This document shows, in pieces, positions 1 to 9,190 of a stretch of DNA of 64,000 bases; the first letter of the stretch is position 1; each line of letters opens with the position of its first letter. The notes beneath the pieces were generated by a model. That model searched no databases. It saw only the letters and a list, made by a program, of their open reading frames with translations, and had not been told where the DNA came from. The position numbers and the translations under genes were made by a program. The DNA comes from FEN-1073 sp963780865. GTDB taxonomy: Bacteria; Chloroflexota; Anaerolineae; Anaerolineales; RBG-16-64-43. The DNA lies in assembly GCA_963780865.1 (NCBI GenBank), contig CAWADT010000009.1, forward strand, positions 1 through 64,000, written 5' to 3'.

Positions 1-690
1 CGGTATCCAAAGCAATAGAAGAAAATACGTCGCAAAGCTGAGCAAGCCGAACAGCGCCAACCCCGAAATCACCGAACGGCGGGAGGCCGGGGGACGCTCG
101 ATGGAAATCGGCGCGCCTCCACGCAGGCGGCGTTCCAGCAGAACCACGAGCGCGAAGACCAGGAAGAAGGCGAACAGCAGCGAGATGAACCAGTAAACCG
201 CCTGCGAGGTTATGCCGACGGGCGTCTGGCTAAACCGGAGCCGCGTCTCGAAGCTGCCCAGGTAGTTCAACCAGTACCTCCAGAACGGCCGGATGGGCTT
301 AACGGGTTGGTCGTACAGCGCGAGCGGAATGATGATCAGCACGGCCAGCGCCCAGGGAATCAGCAACCGCCGGACCTTGTCCATAAGAAATTTCCCCGTG
401 CCGTTCTTTACCAAGGAAGGGAGCGCGAAGTAGCCCGCGGCGAAAAAGAGCACGGGCATCAGGAACACGTCGAAGAGCTCGCGGATGATATCGGCGCTAA
501 AAAGGGTGGTGTCGTGAACCGCCCAGTGCGGCGCGACAATGGCATACGCCGCGACCGCGTGATACAGGACGACCAACACCACCATCAGGTAGCGGAGATT
601 GTCGAGGAAGGCGACGCGCGCCGAACCGACGGAAGCGGGCTTGAACGGCAACGAGGTAACTTTCGACTCTTCCGCGCTTTTACTCACCAT
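1..690 (-). CDS. Acyltransferase-3 family membrane protein, partial
   Basis: Reading the minus strand from ATG at 688-690 gives 230 codons open to the window edge, so the C-terminal part is missing. The start is preceded by AGGAGG at good spacing. After about 25 residues the protein shows FLDNLRYLMVVLVVLYHA, the first transmembrane helix and catalytic-type His of the acyltransferase-3 (OafA/YrhL-like) family, followed by FFAAGYFALP, a basic KVRRLLIPW segment and further hydrophobic helices near residues 110-125 and 165-185. Such inner-membrane proteins O-acetylate or O-acylate surface sugars. The substrate cannot be read here. The preceding gene on the same strand is a single-domain response regulator 75 nt upstream, which may share its transcript. 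Confidence 0.8.
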   Translation of the reverse strand, partial: MVSKSAEESKVTSLPFKPASVGSARVAFLDNLRYLMVVLVVLYHAVAAYAIVAPHWAVHDTTLFSADIIRELFDVFLMPVLFFAAGYFALPSLVKNGTGKFLMDKVRRLLIPWALAVLIIIPLALYDQPVKPIRPFWRYWLNYLGSFETRLRFSQTPVGITSQAVYWFISLLFAFFLVFALVVLLERRLRGGAPISIERPPASRRSVISGLALFGLLSFATYFLLLLWIP

Positions 691-765
691 TTAGGCCTCC
701 TGAATTATTTCGCATTGGAAATTTGTCGACCGTTACGATTAGGCCGGTGCAAATCGCCGCGTTCC

Positions 766-1149
766 TCACGGCAACGGATGTGCGCCGCCTAACAGTTCCA
801 TCAGCGTTTCCCGCAATCTTTCGGGCGGTTCGCTTTTTCCGACAAATGCATCCGCACCGGCCTGCAAGGCTTCGGCTTCCAAATCCGGATACATTGAAAG
901 GACGATGATTTTAATTTTGGACGAGGCAGCCTTGATGCGCCGCGCCGCTTCCAGCCCGTCCATCTTCGGCATTCGCGCGTCCAGAAGGACAGCGTCTGGA
1001 CGCCATTTCACGGCCAGTTGGACCGCTTCGGAACCGTCCGCGGCTTCGCGGACTTCCACGCCCGGATACCAGACGCCCAGCAGGGCTTTCATGCCACGGC
1101 GCGCCCGTGGCTGGTCATCAACAATGAGCACTCGAAGGATCGAAGGCAT
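766..1149 (-). CDS. Single-domain response regulator (CheY-like receiver)
   Basis: The 127-residue protein is a complete receiver domain with nothing attached. The acidic pair is D11-D12 in VLIVDD, the phosphoacceptor is D57 in VLLDARMP, the conserved hydroxyl position is S85, and the conserved lysine is K105 in FVGKSEP. With no output domain it probably acts by protein-protein contact or as a phosphate sink in a phosphorelay. It sits between the two-component cassettes further right and the acyltransferase-3 gene to its left. No kinase is directly adjacent, so the partner is unknown. The ATG start at 1147-1149 has only a weak GGAA upstream. Confidence 0.85.
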   Translation of the reverse strand: MPSILRVLIVDDQPRARRGMKALLGVWYPGVEVREAADGSEAVQLAVKWRPDAVLLDARMPKMDGLEAARRIKAASSKIKIIVLSMYPDLEAEALQAGADAFVGKSEPPERLRETLMELLGGAHPLP

Positions 1150-1378
1150 GCGTTATTTTCCATTCCACAAGTGAAAAGCTTGAAGTCGCTTCCTATGGTA
1201 AACAATCGAGCATCGCCGGTCATCGGGAAGAATAGCGATTTCCCTATAACCAAAAAAGACCGCCAGTCGGGCGGTCTACTCGGTTTTGGTTAGGGCCTTT
1301 TCCCCCAAAAAGGGGAGATGGATCAGTCGGTTTTGGTTTCTGGAATATCATCCACTGAGGCAATTCCTTCTTTCAGCG
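1150..1378. other. Intergenic stretch between response regulators
   Basis: No gene is seen. The segment holds a short repeat of the words CGGTTTTGGTT around 1280 and 1327, and a GC-rich inverted pair (AAAGACCGCCAGTC, then GGGCGGTCTACTC) near 1255-1280 that could form a stem-loop downstream of the regulator ending at 1379. Confidence 0.3.
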
Positions 1379-1995
1379 CTATAAAGCGGCCTGCGTGCGG
1401 CTGGCGAGGTGGAGCTTGTTGAGGATATTGCTCACATGGGTGTGAACCGTCTCCTCGGCGATCACCAATTTCCCGGCGATTTCCTTGTTGCTCTTTCCCT
1501 GAGCAACCAGCCGCAAAATTTCCAACTCACGGGCCGTTAACGGGTCGGGGGTTAACGGTTTTTGCGGCGGGCTGGAGAATTCAGCGAGAACTTTCCGTGC
1601 AACCGAAGGGTCGAGGGAGGGCTCGCCGCGATAGACCTGCCGGATCGCCTGTACCAATTCCTGCGGTCCCGAGTCCTTCAGGAGATACCCCAACGCGCCG
1701 GCTTTGATGGCCGGAAAGACCTGTTCGTCCGCCGCGAAACTCGTCAAAACCAGGACGCGTGTTCCCGGCTGCCCGGCTGTGATCTCCCGGGTGGCCTGGA
1801 TCCCATCCATCTTCGGCATCATCAGATCCATCAAAATAACATCGGGGATGAAGTCTGTGCCTGAGTGACCGCCTCCGCGCCGTCCCTGGCTTCACCGACC
1901 ACCTGGATGTCCCGTTTTGTTGCCAGAAGTGCGCGGATGCCCTTCCGGACAATTTCATGGTCATCTACGATCAAAACACGAATGGTCGCAGACAT
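1379..1995 (-). pseudogene. NarL/FixJ-type response regulator, frameshifted
   Basis: The start at 1995 (MSATIRVLIVDDHEIVRKG) follows the stop of the upstream kinase by two bases. The receiver runs in frame to about 1848, then continues one frame over as VILMDLMMPKMDGIQATREIT and ends in a LuxR-type helix-turn-helix (LTARELEILRLVAQGKSNKEIA). A run of four C on the coding strand (1844-1847) would restore a single 205-residue protein if it were five C, giving SSPDVILMD. The phosphoacceptor Asp lies just after the break. It is a paralogue of the truncated regulator at 5082-5321. It could be a young pseudogene or an assembly error. As written, no full-length DNA-binding regulator is made. Confidence 0.8.
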
Positions 1996-1997
1996 TT

Positions 1998-3572
1998 TTA
2001 CTCCGTTTTTCCGCGGACGGCTCCGGGAGTTCCTTGATCCGAAATTTCCGACGAGTTCAACGGCACATGCACATTCACATTTGTTCCCTTTCCCGGTGCG
2101 CTGTCGATCCGCAAAGTCCCGCCGATTTTGTGCGCGCTCCTTCATCCCGGAAATGCCAAATCCACCTCTCGAAGCTCGGCGGTAGGTTCGAATCCCACGC
2201 CATCATCCGATATTTCCAATTCAGTTTCCCGTTCCCCAAATCGCAAATGAATGGAACGGAATTTGCATGCGCATGCTTGAGCGCATTATTCAGCGCTTCC
2301 TGAGCAATGTTGTAAAGCTCCGCCTGCGAGTAGGCGATAGATTTTCCGTGCCTTCAACTTCAATTCGGCATGCATCCCGCCGCGGGTTTCCACGGCATCC
2401 AGCCGTGCCTGCAGGGCTGCGGCAAGCCCGCCTTTTCCGAGCGCAGGCCGGTGCAGCTCGAAGATGAGCAGGCGCATTTCCCGCAACGCCTCCTGGGCGG
2501 TGTCGCGCAATTCGCGCAGGTGGCCCGCGGCGGTCTCCGTTTCGCCCGAGCGAAGCAATTCTGCCGCGGCCTCGGCATACAGGGTGACGCTGTACAGCAA
2601 TTGCGTCACCAAATCGTGTAATTCGCGCGCCAGGCGGCTGCGTTCCTCAGAGACCGCCATATCCTGCCGACTGCGCAACAGACTTTGTAATTGTCGCGCC
2701 ATATTGTTCAACTGTTGGGCGAATTGCGATAACTCGTCTCCGGCAGCGTCATCAATATAGTGCGAAAAATCGCCTTCGCTCCAACGATCGGTGGTGGAAG
2801 ATAATTGATCGAACCGTTTTACCAGTCCATGTGAGAAGAAGTAACCGAAGACAGTTCCCATGATCCCCGTAATAAGAAGAAATACGATCAGGCTCCTTCC
2901 AGCGACGTCAAAGAGATAGCGGGGAACATCCTCCTGGGTGGGAACAGCGTCGATAAGGAGCACGATAACGCCCGTCACCTTTTTTGAATCTCCGCCGGCG
3001 CGGTTGAAGCACGGGGCGGCGAAAATATAGCGTTGATTCTTTTCAAGCTCGGTGTATAAAAGATTCGGATCCGTTGCTCCCGCCAGGGCGGACCTAAATG
3101 GTTTATCCAGGCCCGGAACCCGGGCAGGATCAAACACCTTGCCAACCTGGTCGCGAAATGCTGGATCATCCGGAACTGAGGCTCCCAGGAGAGTGCCATC
3201 GGGTTTGAAGACTGCAACACGAAGTTCAGCCATTGTCGACGCTGTGACCTTCACCTGTCCGATGCGAAATAACTGATACTGAGCGAAGACTGACTGCATT
3301 TTGGTCAACATACGGTTGACCAGTTCCAGGTCCTGCGGCGTTTGTGAAAGGGTCTGGCAATAATACAAGTACGAGCTGGTTTCATTTTCGATATTCATAA
3401 AACCGTCAATGTAATTTGTGGGAGAATACCCGGGAGGCAGATAGACTTCTGCCTGAAATATGCGGATCAAGAGAATTCCTCCCAGCACAAGCGTGATGAC
3501 CAGCAGAGTACCCACTGTCACCAGGGTGTAGTTCAATGTCAGTCTCCAGCGAAGTTGACGGAAGATGTTCAT
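1998..3572 (-). pseudogene. HisKA_3-type sensor histidine kinase with multiple frameshifts in the ATPase domain
   Basis: The first 410 or so residues are intact: an N-terminal membrane helix, a periplasmic sensor of about 180 residues, a second helix near residues 225-250, a HAMP region, and the phosphoacceptor motif SRLARELHDLVTQLLYS. In the HATPase domain at least five single-base contractions appear, near 2359, 2330, 2256, 2165 and 2127. Each is recognisable because the frames align with the paralogue ending at 5324. Restoring them gives NIAQEALNNALKHAHAN, DDGVGFEP and GFGISGMKERAQ motifs and a stop at 1998-2000, two bases before the regulator start. Four or five of the five events change a run of identical bases. 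The gene pairs with the regulator at 1379-1995 as an operon. Confidence 0.8.
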
Positions 3573-3648
3573 GTCTACCTGCTCATGTTAATGTTTTGAA
3601 AAGAACGTTTTATAAAAGGTAATTCGAAACCTATGAAAAAGTCCGCTC

Positions 3649-3671
3649 GTCGGGGGGATAAATCCCCCGAC
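3649..3671. repeat. Perfect-stem hairpin between the kinase gene and the IS110 element
   Basis: The arms GTCGGGGGGAT and ATCCCCCGAC pair around a two-base turn with one bulged G. No T-run follows on either strand, so it is more likely a repeat or IS-end structure than a simple terminator. Confidence 0.55.
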
Positions 3672-3710
3672 TATTAACAGCGCCGGTCCCCGCTTCCCCC
3701 GCTTCCCTCG

Positions 3711-3732
3711 CTTCGCAAGGGCAAGCGCGAGG
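3711..3732 (+). repeat. Copy of the dispersed CGCRAGGGCAGGCG micro-repeat
   Basis: CTTCGCAAGGGCAAGCGCGAGG matches the short repeat found at 51366, 51543, 51721, 53976, 63237 and 63335. It lies inside a GC-rich, partly self-complementary stretch left of the transposase gene. Confidence 0.45.
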
Positions 3733-3764
3733 ACGGGCGCAGGGATAAAATAAATCCGTCTAGT

Positions 3765-3932
3765 ATGATAATGGAGAAGGGCACGGCAGATCGAAATCCG
3801 GCAGGTCATAAAGACCGCTATAAAGCATGGATCGCCGTGTCCTTCATCCGTTTAGCCCGAACAGTTGGTTGGTCTCGAAGACCGTATCCAATGCTAGCGC
3901 GGGCTGTCTTTATTATATCCACGGAGGCTCTC
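3765..3932 (+). ncRNA. Candidate IS110 bridge RNA region (non-coding left end)
   Basis: About 170 bases lie between the flank and the transposase ATG with no plausible gene. In the IS110 group the structured bridge RNA that pairs with donor and target DNA is encoded in this position. The segment contains a strong hairpin, GGTCT-CGA-AGACC (around 3872-3884), within GGTTGGTCTC...GTATCC. The assignment rests on position and structure only. The pairing loops were not verified because the empty target site is not available. Confidence 0.35.
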
Positions 3933-4886
3933 ATGGAGACACCACGCAATGATCCTATTTTTGGTATCGACATCTCCAAGAAAAAGCTGGATATCGCACT
4001 TTGGGGCGATACCAACCTGTGGAGTTTCTTCAACGATGCCGAAGGAATCCCGCAGCTCATCTCATTTCTCCAGGAAAAACATCCTGCCCTGGTCGTTGTC
4101 GAGGCAACCGGCGGCTATGAAAAGGCGGTTGTAAAGGCTCTCCAGCAAGCCAAGATCCTGGTTGCCTTGGTATCTCCTAAAAGAGTGCGGGATTTCGCTC
4201 GTGCCAGTGGGCTCCTGGCGAAGACTGACAAACTGGATGCGCATAATATTGCCCATTTTGCTTTTGCTTTGCATCCTCGTCCCACTCCTGCTCCTACACC
4301 CGAGCAGGTTCGTCTGGAAGAGCTCCTTGCTCGCCGACGGCAGGTTGTAGGGATCATTCAAGATGAGAAAAACCGCTTGCAAAAAGCATCTCCGGAGATG
4401 AGCGACCATATCCTTGCCCATTTGGCATGGTTGGATGAAGAAGAAAAGAACCTGAGCCACGAAATCCAATCCTTGATTGATCATCAGCCCGAAATGAAGG
4501 CCAAAGCAGACCTGGTTAGGACAGCCAAAGGAATCGGCCCGATTACAGCATCCAGTATTGTTGCCGAGATCCCGGAACTTGGATTGCTCGATCGGAAGGC
4601 AATCGCTGCCCTGGTCGGTGTGGCGCCCATGAACAATGATAGCGGAAAGAAAAATGGGAAACGCCGCACCCAAGGGGGACGACAACCTTTTCGCTGTACG
4701 TTGTATATGGCAACTCTTTCCGCCATCCGATTTAATCCCGTCATCCAACAATTCCACGATAGGCTAATCGCACATGGGAAGGCGAAGAAAGTCGCCAATG
4801 TTGCTTGTATGCGGAAATTTGTGACAATTCTAAATGCCATGGTTCGAGATAATCGCCCCTGGCGAAGCCAACTTGCACTTGCTTGA
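3933..4886 (+). CDS. IS110-family transposase (DEDD recombinase)
   Basis: The 317-residue protein starts at ATG 3933 with GGAGG six bases upstream. The RuvC-like DEDD domain shows FGIDISKKKLDIAL (first Asp), VVVEATGGYE (Glu) and AKTDKLDAHNIAHF (the last two Asp). After a coiled linker of about 80 residues comes the transposase_20 domain with GIGPITASSIVAEIPELG and LVGVAPMNNDSGKKNGKRR, which includes the conserved Ser region. Length and order match complete family members and there is no frameshift, so it may be active. IS110 recombinases insert by a bridge-RNA-guided mechanism. Base composition is a little more AT-rich than neighbouring genes, consistent with transfer. Confidence 0.93.
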   Translation: METPRNDPIFGIDISKKKLDIALWGDTNLWSFFNDAEGIPQLISFLQEKHPALVVVEATGGYEKAVVKALQQAKILVALVSPKRVRDFARASGLLAKTDKLDAHNIAHFAFALHPRPTPAPTPEQVRLEELLARRRQVVGIIQDEKNRLQKASPEMSDHILAHLAWLDEEEKNLSHEIQSLIDHQPEMKAKADLVRTAKGIGPITASSIVAEIPELGLLDRKAIAALVGVAPMNNDSGKKNGKRRTQGGRQPFRCTLYMATLSAIRFNPVIQQFHDRLIAHGKAKKVANVACMRKFVTILNAMVRDNRPWRSQLALA

Positions 4887-4917
4887 TCTGTTGACTTTAA
4901 GCACAGTTGCTTTAAAG

Positions 4918-4964
4918 CCCGGCTTTGAGCCGGGCGCTGTCGAGAGTTCGGAGCTTTAGCTCCG
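4918..4964. repeat. Two adjacent hairpins downstream of the transposase
   Basis: CCCGGCT-TTG-AGCCGGG (4918-4934) and CGGAGC-TTTA-GCTCCG (4949-4964) follow the transposase stop by about 30 and 60 bases. They may protect or end the transposase transcript, or belong to the IS right end. Confidence 0.5.
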
Positions 4965-5081
4965 GACGAACGATGATTTTCAGAGGTTTCAATTCCTGTA
5001 TTCTGTTCTTATCATAGCACCGAAGAACCTCCAGCCAACTCGTCCTGTAGAACGCTAAATGGATTTCCTGGTTCAGCTGGT

Positions 5082-5321
5082 TTAAAGTAAATTAGCTGTC
5101 CTTCGGCGATCCCGCGTGGCTTGGATCCCGCCCATTTTCGGCATCATCAGATCCATCAACACCATGACGGGGCGATGGAGCCGGGCCTGCGCCACCGCCT
5201 CGACGCCGTCGCCGGCTTCCGCGACCACCTGGATATCCCGTTTCGCAACCAGGAGTGCGCAAATTCCTTTTCGAACGATTTCATGGTCGTCGGCGATCAA
5301 AACGCGTATGGTCGCCGGCAT
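5082..5321 (-). pseudogene. NarL-type response regulator truncated in the receiver domain
   Basis: The start at 5321 is two bases after the stop of the propeller kinase, the same spacing as in the paralogous cassette at 1998/1995. The protein begins MPATIRVLIADDHEIVRKG and reaches MVLMDLMMPKMGGIQATR, including the phosphoacceptor Asp. Homology with the 1379-1995 regulator then stops at about 5108 and a short unrelated tail ends the frame after 79 residues. The second half of the receiver and the whole LuxR DNA-binding domain are absent. The break lies at the presumed right side of the IS110 element, so insertion or IS-linked deletion is the likely cause. The kinase therefore lacks its local partner. 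Confidence 0.8.
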
Positions 5322-5323
5322 GG

Positions 5324-8300
5324 TTACTCCGTTTTTCCGCTTGCGGTACCGGAATATTTCAGATCGGATTTTCCCGGGGGACTTACCGGCACCCGCACGG
5401 AGACTTTGATTCCTTGTCCCGGGGCGCTTTCAATCCGCAAGGCCCCGCCGATCCGCTGCGCGCGCTCCTTCATCCCGGAAATGCCAAATCCGCCACCCGA
5501 AAGATCAGAAGCCGGCTCGAAACCCACGCCGTCATCCTGAATTTCCAACTCGGTTTCCGCTTCGGTAAACCGCAGACGAATGGAAACCGAATTTGCATGT
5601 GCATGTTTCAGCGCATTATTCAGAGCTTCCTGGGCGATGTTATACAACTCCGCCTGCACTGTCCGCGAAAGGTTTTCCGTCCCTTCCACCTGCAATTCGG
5701 CGTGCATTCCGCCGCGGGTTTCCACGGCATCCAGTCGTGTCTGTAGAGCTGTAGCAAGCCCGCCTTGCCAGATGTCCGGCCGGTGAAGCTCGAAGATGAG
5801 CAGGCGCATTTCCCGCAGCGCTTCTTGGGCGGTGTCGCGCAGCTCGCGCAGGTGGTCTGCGGCGGTTTGTGTATCGCCCGAGCGGAGTAATTCCGCCGCG
5901 GCTTCGGCGTACAGGGTGACGCTGTATAGCAATTGGGTTACCGAATCATGCAGCTCGCGCGCCAGCCGGCTGCGCTCGGCGATTATGGCAGTCTGCTCGG
6001 CCTGCTGGTATAGCTGTGCGTTTACCACTGCCATACCGACTTGCTGGCTGATCGCCATAAGTAAAGACAATTCTTCTTGTGTGATCTCGCGCATTTCCCA
6101 AGTGGCGAGGGTTAGCGCACCGACAAGTTTTCCTTGCACGAGAAGAGGTACATTAATCGCCATGCGTACCCTTGCTTGCTCAATGGCTTTTCTTATTTGT
6201 GGGTTGGGATGATTGTTAACCAGACGGACGTCCGGCTTCCCCGTCTTGACAGTTTCTCCAATCAAGGTCGCCTTTAATGGCAGATCTTTTACGATGTTGA
6301 TGTATTCCTCCGACACACCCCGGTGTGCCAACAAGTGTAATACAGGACCGTCCGATGGTCCGCTGTCGGCCTCATCCAAGCGGTAAGCCAATCCCCCATC
6401 CATGCGCATGACCTCTATGGTCTTCTCCAACGCGGCATCCAGGATCTCGGTTAGGTCCAATGAGCGGTTCACAACCTCAGAAATTGTATTGAGGGTTGCC
6501 AACTCATGGGTCCGCTGCTCAACTCTCTTTACAAGTTCACGGTTCCTGGCTTCGATGTCCCTTACCCGCAACCGGTAACCGCCTACGGAACCCGTGACTA
6601 CTACCAGGCCAATGATTCCAATGAACCACCACGTCTGCCAGAAGGGCGGCGTGATGTGGATTCGGACCTGCGTGCCCTCGAGGTTCCACACCCCGTCGTT
6701 GTTGGTGGCTTTCACCCGGAAGATGTAATCGCCTCCCGGCAGATTGGTGTAGCTGGCGTAGCGGCGCGTTCCGGCGTAGACCCAATCCTTGTCCACCCCC
6801 ACCAATTGATAGGCATACAGGTTTTTTTCAGGCGCGTTGTAATCCAGGGCGGCGTATTCAAAGGAAATAAAAGTATCCTGATAGGATAGTTGGAGGGCTT
6901 CGTCCGGAGCCAGATCCTTCTGGACGGTCTGGTTGAACTTCTGGAACGCGGTAATCACCACGGGCGGAGGAACAGGGTTATCCGCCACTTGCGACGGATA
7001 GAAGGCGTTCAGTCCCTGTATACCGCCAAAAAACATCTCTCCATCTTTGCTTCGGAAAAACGCGCCCGGGTTGAATTGATCCCCTTGTAATCCATCGCTG
7101 GTGTCGTAATTCCGGAAGGTCTTCGCGCCCGGGTCGAACTTTGATAATCCCTTGTTGGTACTCAACCAGAGGGCTCCGTTCGCATCGGCCAGGATCCCGA
7201 AGATGGTATCATCGGGCAACCCGTCTTTCTGAGTGAAATGGGTAAACGAGCGGGTCGTGCGATCGAAGCGGTCCAATCCGCCCCCGAACGTCCCGGCCCA
7301 TACGGTCCCTTGTGGATCTTCGAATAGGCAGCTCACCATATCGTTGCTGAGGCTGTGCGGATCCCGGGGGTCATTACGGTAGGCCGTAAAGCGGTTGGTC
7401 TGGCTATCCCATAGATCGATTCCTCCAAACGTGGCGATCCATAAAACCCCCGTGTGATCCTCATAGATCGCCCGGACATCATTGTCGCTCAGGCTGAATG
7501 GATTATTGGGGTCGTGCTGGTAGCGAGTAAAGCTCCCGGTCGAAGGATCGAGTTGGTTAAGGCCACCGCGTTGGGTGCCGATCCACAGCCTGCCCTGGGG
7601 ATCTTCAAAGATGGAAAAGACGTCGTTATCGCTCAAGCTGCCCGGATCAGCGCTGTTGTACCGGTAGTGAATAAAGGTTCCGGTTTCCGGATCGAACCGA
7701 TCCAGCCCGCCGCGCTCCATTCCAATCCATAGATTGCCATTATGGTCCTCGAAGATCGCGCGAACCTCGTTGTTGCTTAAACTGGTCGGGTCCGCCGGAT
7801 TGTTCTGGTAAACCGTGACGGAGCCCGAGGTGCGATCCAGCCGGTCCAGCCCGGCAAAAAAAGTCCCAACCCACAGGTTGCCGAGATGATCTTGGTAGAT
7901 CGACCAGATGTTATTGTCGCTCAAGCTGTTGGGAAGCCCGGGATTGTATTGGTAAAGCGCAAATTTCTGGGTGGCGCGGGCGTATTTATTCAACCCCCCG
8001 GAAGTTCCAATCCACAACACGCCCGAGCGATCTTCGTAAATGGACCGGATCGAATTGCTGGTCAGGCTATGAATATCATTCGGGTTATGCACGGAATGGA
8101 TGAAACGATTCCGGGTTTTATCCAGCTGGTCGAGACCGGTCCGGGTTCCAATCCAAAGCGCGCCCCGGGAATCCTCAAGAATGCTTGTCACCGTATCATC
8201 CCCAAGGCTGTCAGGCGCATTCGGGTCGTGCCGGTATTCCATCAAAGGGTTTCCGGTTCGATCCTGCTCAAACAGTCCCGTTCGAGTTCCAATCCAGAGC

Positions 8301-9064
8301 GCCCCGCGGCCATCCTGATAGACGGCGTACACCGGAGTGTTGCCGACAATCGGTGAGCCCGGGGGGGCTTGATCGAAGGAAAGAGAAAATTTCCCGCTGG
8401 TCCGGTCGAACCGGTCAAGTCCCCCTTCGGTTCCGATCCACAAATCTCCGGCTTGATCCTCATAGATCGAATTGACCGTATCATCGGAAAGCGATTGAGA
8501 ATCCTCCGGAGAATGTTGGTATGTATTTATTTGGTTGGTTGCTAAATCCAAGCTGACCAGACCTTCCCCGTCCGTCCCAACCCAAAGAATTCCGGATCGA
8601 TCCTGGAAAATCGTGGAGACGACTTGCCGATTGAGGCCGGATGAGCCGGGGAGTTCGGAAGAGTAATGTTGAAAGGCGTCGGTTTTCGGATCAAAACGGT
8701 CCAGACCAACGCTTGTTCCAATCCACAATCCTCCATCGCGGTCCTGGTACAGTGCATAGACGGCGTTGTCGGAGATGGACTGGGCATTATCGGGATCGTG
8801 TTTGTAAACGGTAAATTGATAGCCGTCGTACTTGTTCAGCCCGCCCTCTGTGGCAATCCAAAGGAACCCTTGTCGGTCCTGTAAAACCGCGTGGATGGCG
8901 CTTTGAGACAGCCCCTGCTCGGTGGAAATGCTTTCGAATCGGATGGTGCTCGATTGGGCGGAAACGGGGAATGCGAATTTGGGACTGAAGACAAGGATAG
9001 AAACGGCTAACCCTAAAATTGCTTTCCGGACGGGATGCCTTTTGACAAGATTTCTCACGGCCAT
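5324..9064 (-). CDS. Hybrid sensor histidine kinase with double beta-propeller, Y_Y_Y, GAF and HisKA_3/HATPase domains
   Basis: The start chosen at 9064 gives a signal-anchor sequence (MAVRNLVKRH, then a hydrophobic stretch ending near SAQSS) and 1246 residues. Residues about 45-690 contain fourteen repeats of the type IYEDRSGVLWIGTSGGLNKY, i.e. two seven-bladed Reg_prop propellers. Next come a Y_Y_Y domain (FEYAALDYNAPEKNLYAYQLVG...), a transmembrane helix (WWFIGIIGLVVVTGSVGGY), a GAF domain, and the dimerisation/phosphoacceptor motif ELHDSVTQLLYS with His near residue 1039. The ATPase has N (ALNNALKHA), DDGVGFEP and GGFGISGM boxes. Periplasmic propellers of this type sense polysaccharide breakdown products in Bacteroidota; a similar role here is inferred from the neighbouring glycan locus. 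The cognate regulator downstream is truncated. Confidence 0.9.
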   Translation of the reverse strand: MAVRNLVKRHPVRKAILGLAVSILVFSPKFAFPVSAQSSTIRFESISTEQGLSQSAIHAVLQDRQGFLWIATEGGLNKYDGYQFTVYKHDPDNAQSISDNAVYALYQDRDGGLWIGTSVGLDRFDPKTDAFQHYSSELPGSSGLNRQVVSTIFQDRSGILWVGTDGEGLVSLDLATNQINTYQHSPEDSQSLSDDTVNSIYEDQAGDLWIGTEGGLDRFDRTSGKFSLSFDQAPPGSPIVGNTPVYAVYQDGRGALWIGTRTGLFEQDRTGNPLMEYRHDPNAPDSLGDDTVTSILEDSRGALWIGTRTGLDQLDKTRNRFIHSVHNPNDIHSLTSNSIRSIYEDRSGVLWIGTSGGLNKYARATQKFALYQYNPGLPNSLSDNNIWSIYQDHLGNLWVGTFFAGLDRLDRTSGSVTVYQNNPADPTSLSNNEVRAIFEDHNGNLWIGMERGGLDRFDPETGTFIHYRYNSADPGSLSDNDVFSIFEDPQGRLWIGTQRGGLNQLDPSTGSFTRYQHDPNNPFSLSDNDVRAIYEDHTGVLWIATFGGIDLWDSQTNRFTAYRNDPRDPHSLSNDMVSCLFEDPQGTVWAGTFGGGLDRFDRTTRSFTHFTQKDGLPDDTIFGILADANGALWLSTNKGLSKFDPGAKTFRNYDTSDGLQGDQFNPGAFFRSKDGEMFFGGIQGLNAFYPSQVADNPVPPPVVITAFQKFNQTVQKDLAPDEALQLSYQDTFISFEYAALDYNAPEKNLYAYQLVGVDKDWVYAGTRRYASYTNLPGGDYIFRVKATNNDGVWNLEGTQVRIHITPPFWQTWWFIGIIGLVVVTGSVGGYRLRVRDIEARNRELVKRVEQRTHELATLNTISEVVNRSLDLTEILDAALEKTIEVMRMDGGLAYRLDEADSGPSDGPVLHLLAHRGVSEEYINIVKDLPLKATLIGETVKTGKPDVRLVNNHPNPQIRKAIEQARVRMAINVPLLVQGKLVGALTLATWEMREITQEELSLLMAISQQVGMAVVNAQLYQQAEQTAIIAERSRLARELHDSVTQLLYSVTLYAEAAAELLRSGDTQTAADHLRELRDTAQEALREMRLLIFELHRPDIWQGGLATALQTRLDAVETRGGMHAELQVEGTENLSRTVQAELYNIAQEALNNALKHAHANSVSIRLRFTEAETELEIQDDGVGFEPASDLSGGGFGISGMKERAQRIGGALRIESAPGQGIKVSVRVPVSPPGKSDLKYSGTASGKTE

Positions 9065-9161
9065 CCAAACCCATTTCGCGCAGCAACTGGTTAGCGTCAA
9101 CCGTGCGGAAGTTGAGGATATCGATTCGGCGTCACCCGGCTCTATGGATAACTTAAACGTT

Positions 9162-9190
9162 ATTATATGGGAAGGAAAGAGGGAAGACAA
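9162..9190 (-). promoter_or_regulatory. Predicted sigma70-type promoter for the propeller kinase
   Basis: On the minus strand TTGTCT (9185-9190) is followed by a 17-base spacer and a perfect TATAAT (9162-9167). Transcription would begin near 9155 and leave a leader of about 90 bases before the start at 9064. Confidence 0.6.

Larger units (their letters stand above)
3740..5107 (+). mobile_element. IS110-family insertion sequence, ends approximate
   Basis: The element is defined by its transposase (3933-4886). IS110 members lack clear terminal inverted repeats and usually make no target duplication, so the ends cannot be fixed from one copy. The right limit is set where similarity to the paralogous response regulator begins (about 5108). 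The left limit lies between the hairpin at 3649-3671 and the putative guide-RNA region. It separates two homologous kinase/regulator cassettes, and the right-hand regulator is cut off next to it. Confidence 0.6.
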
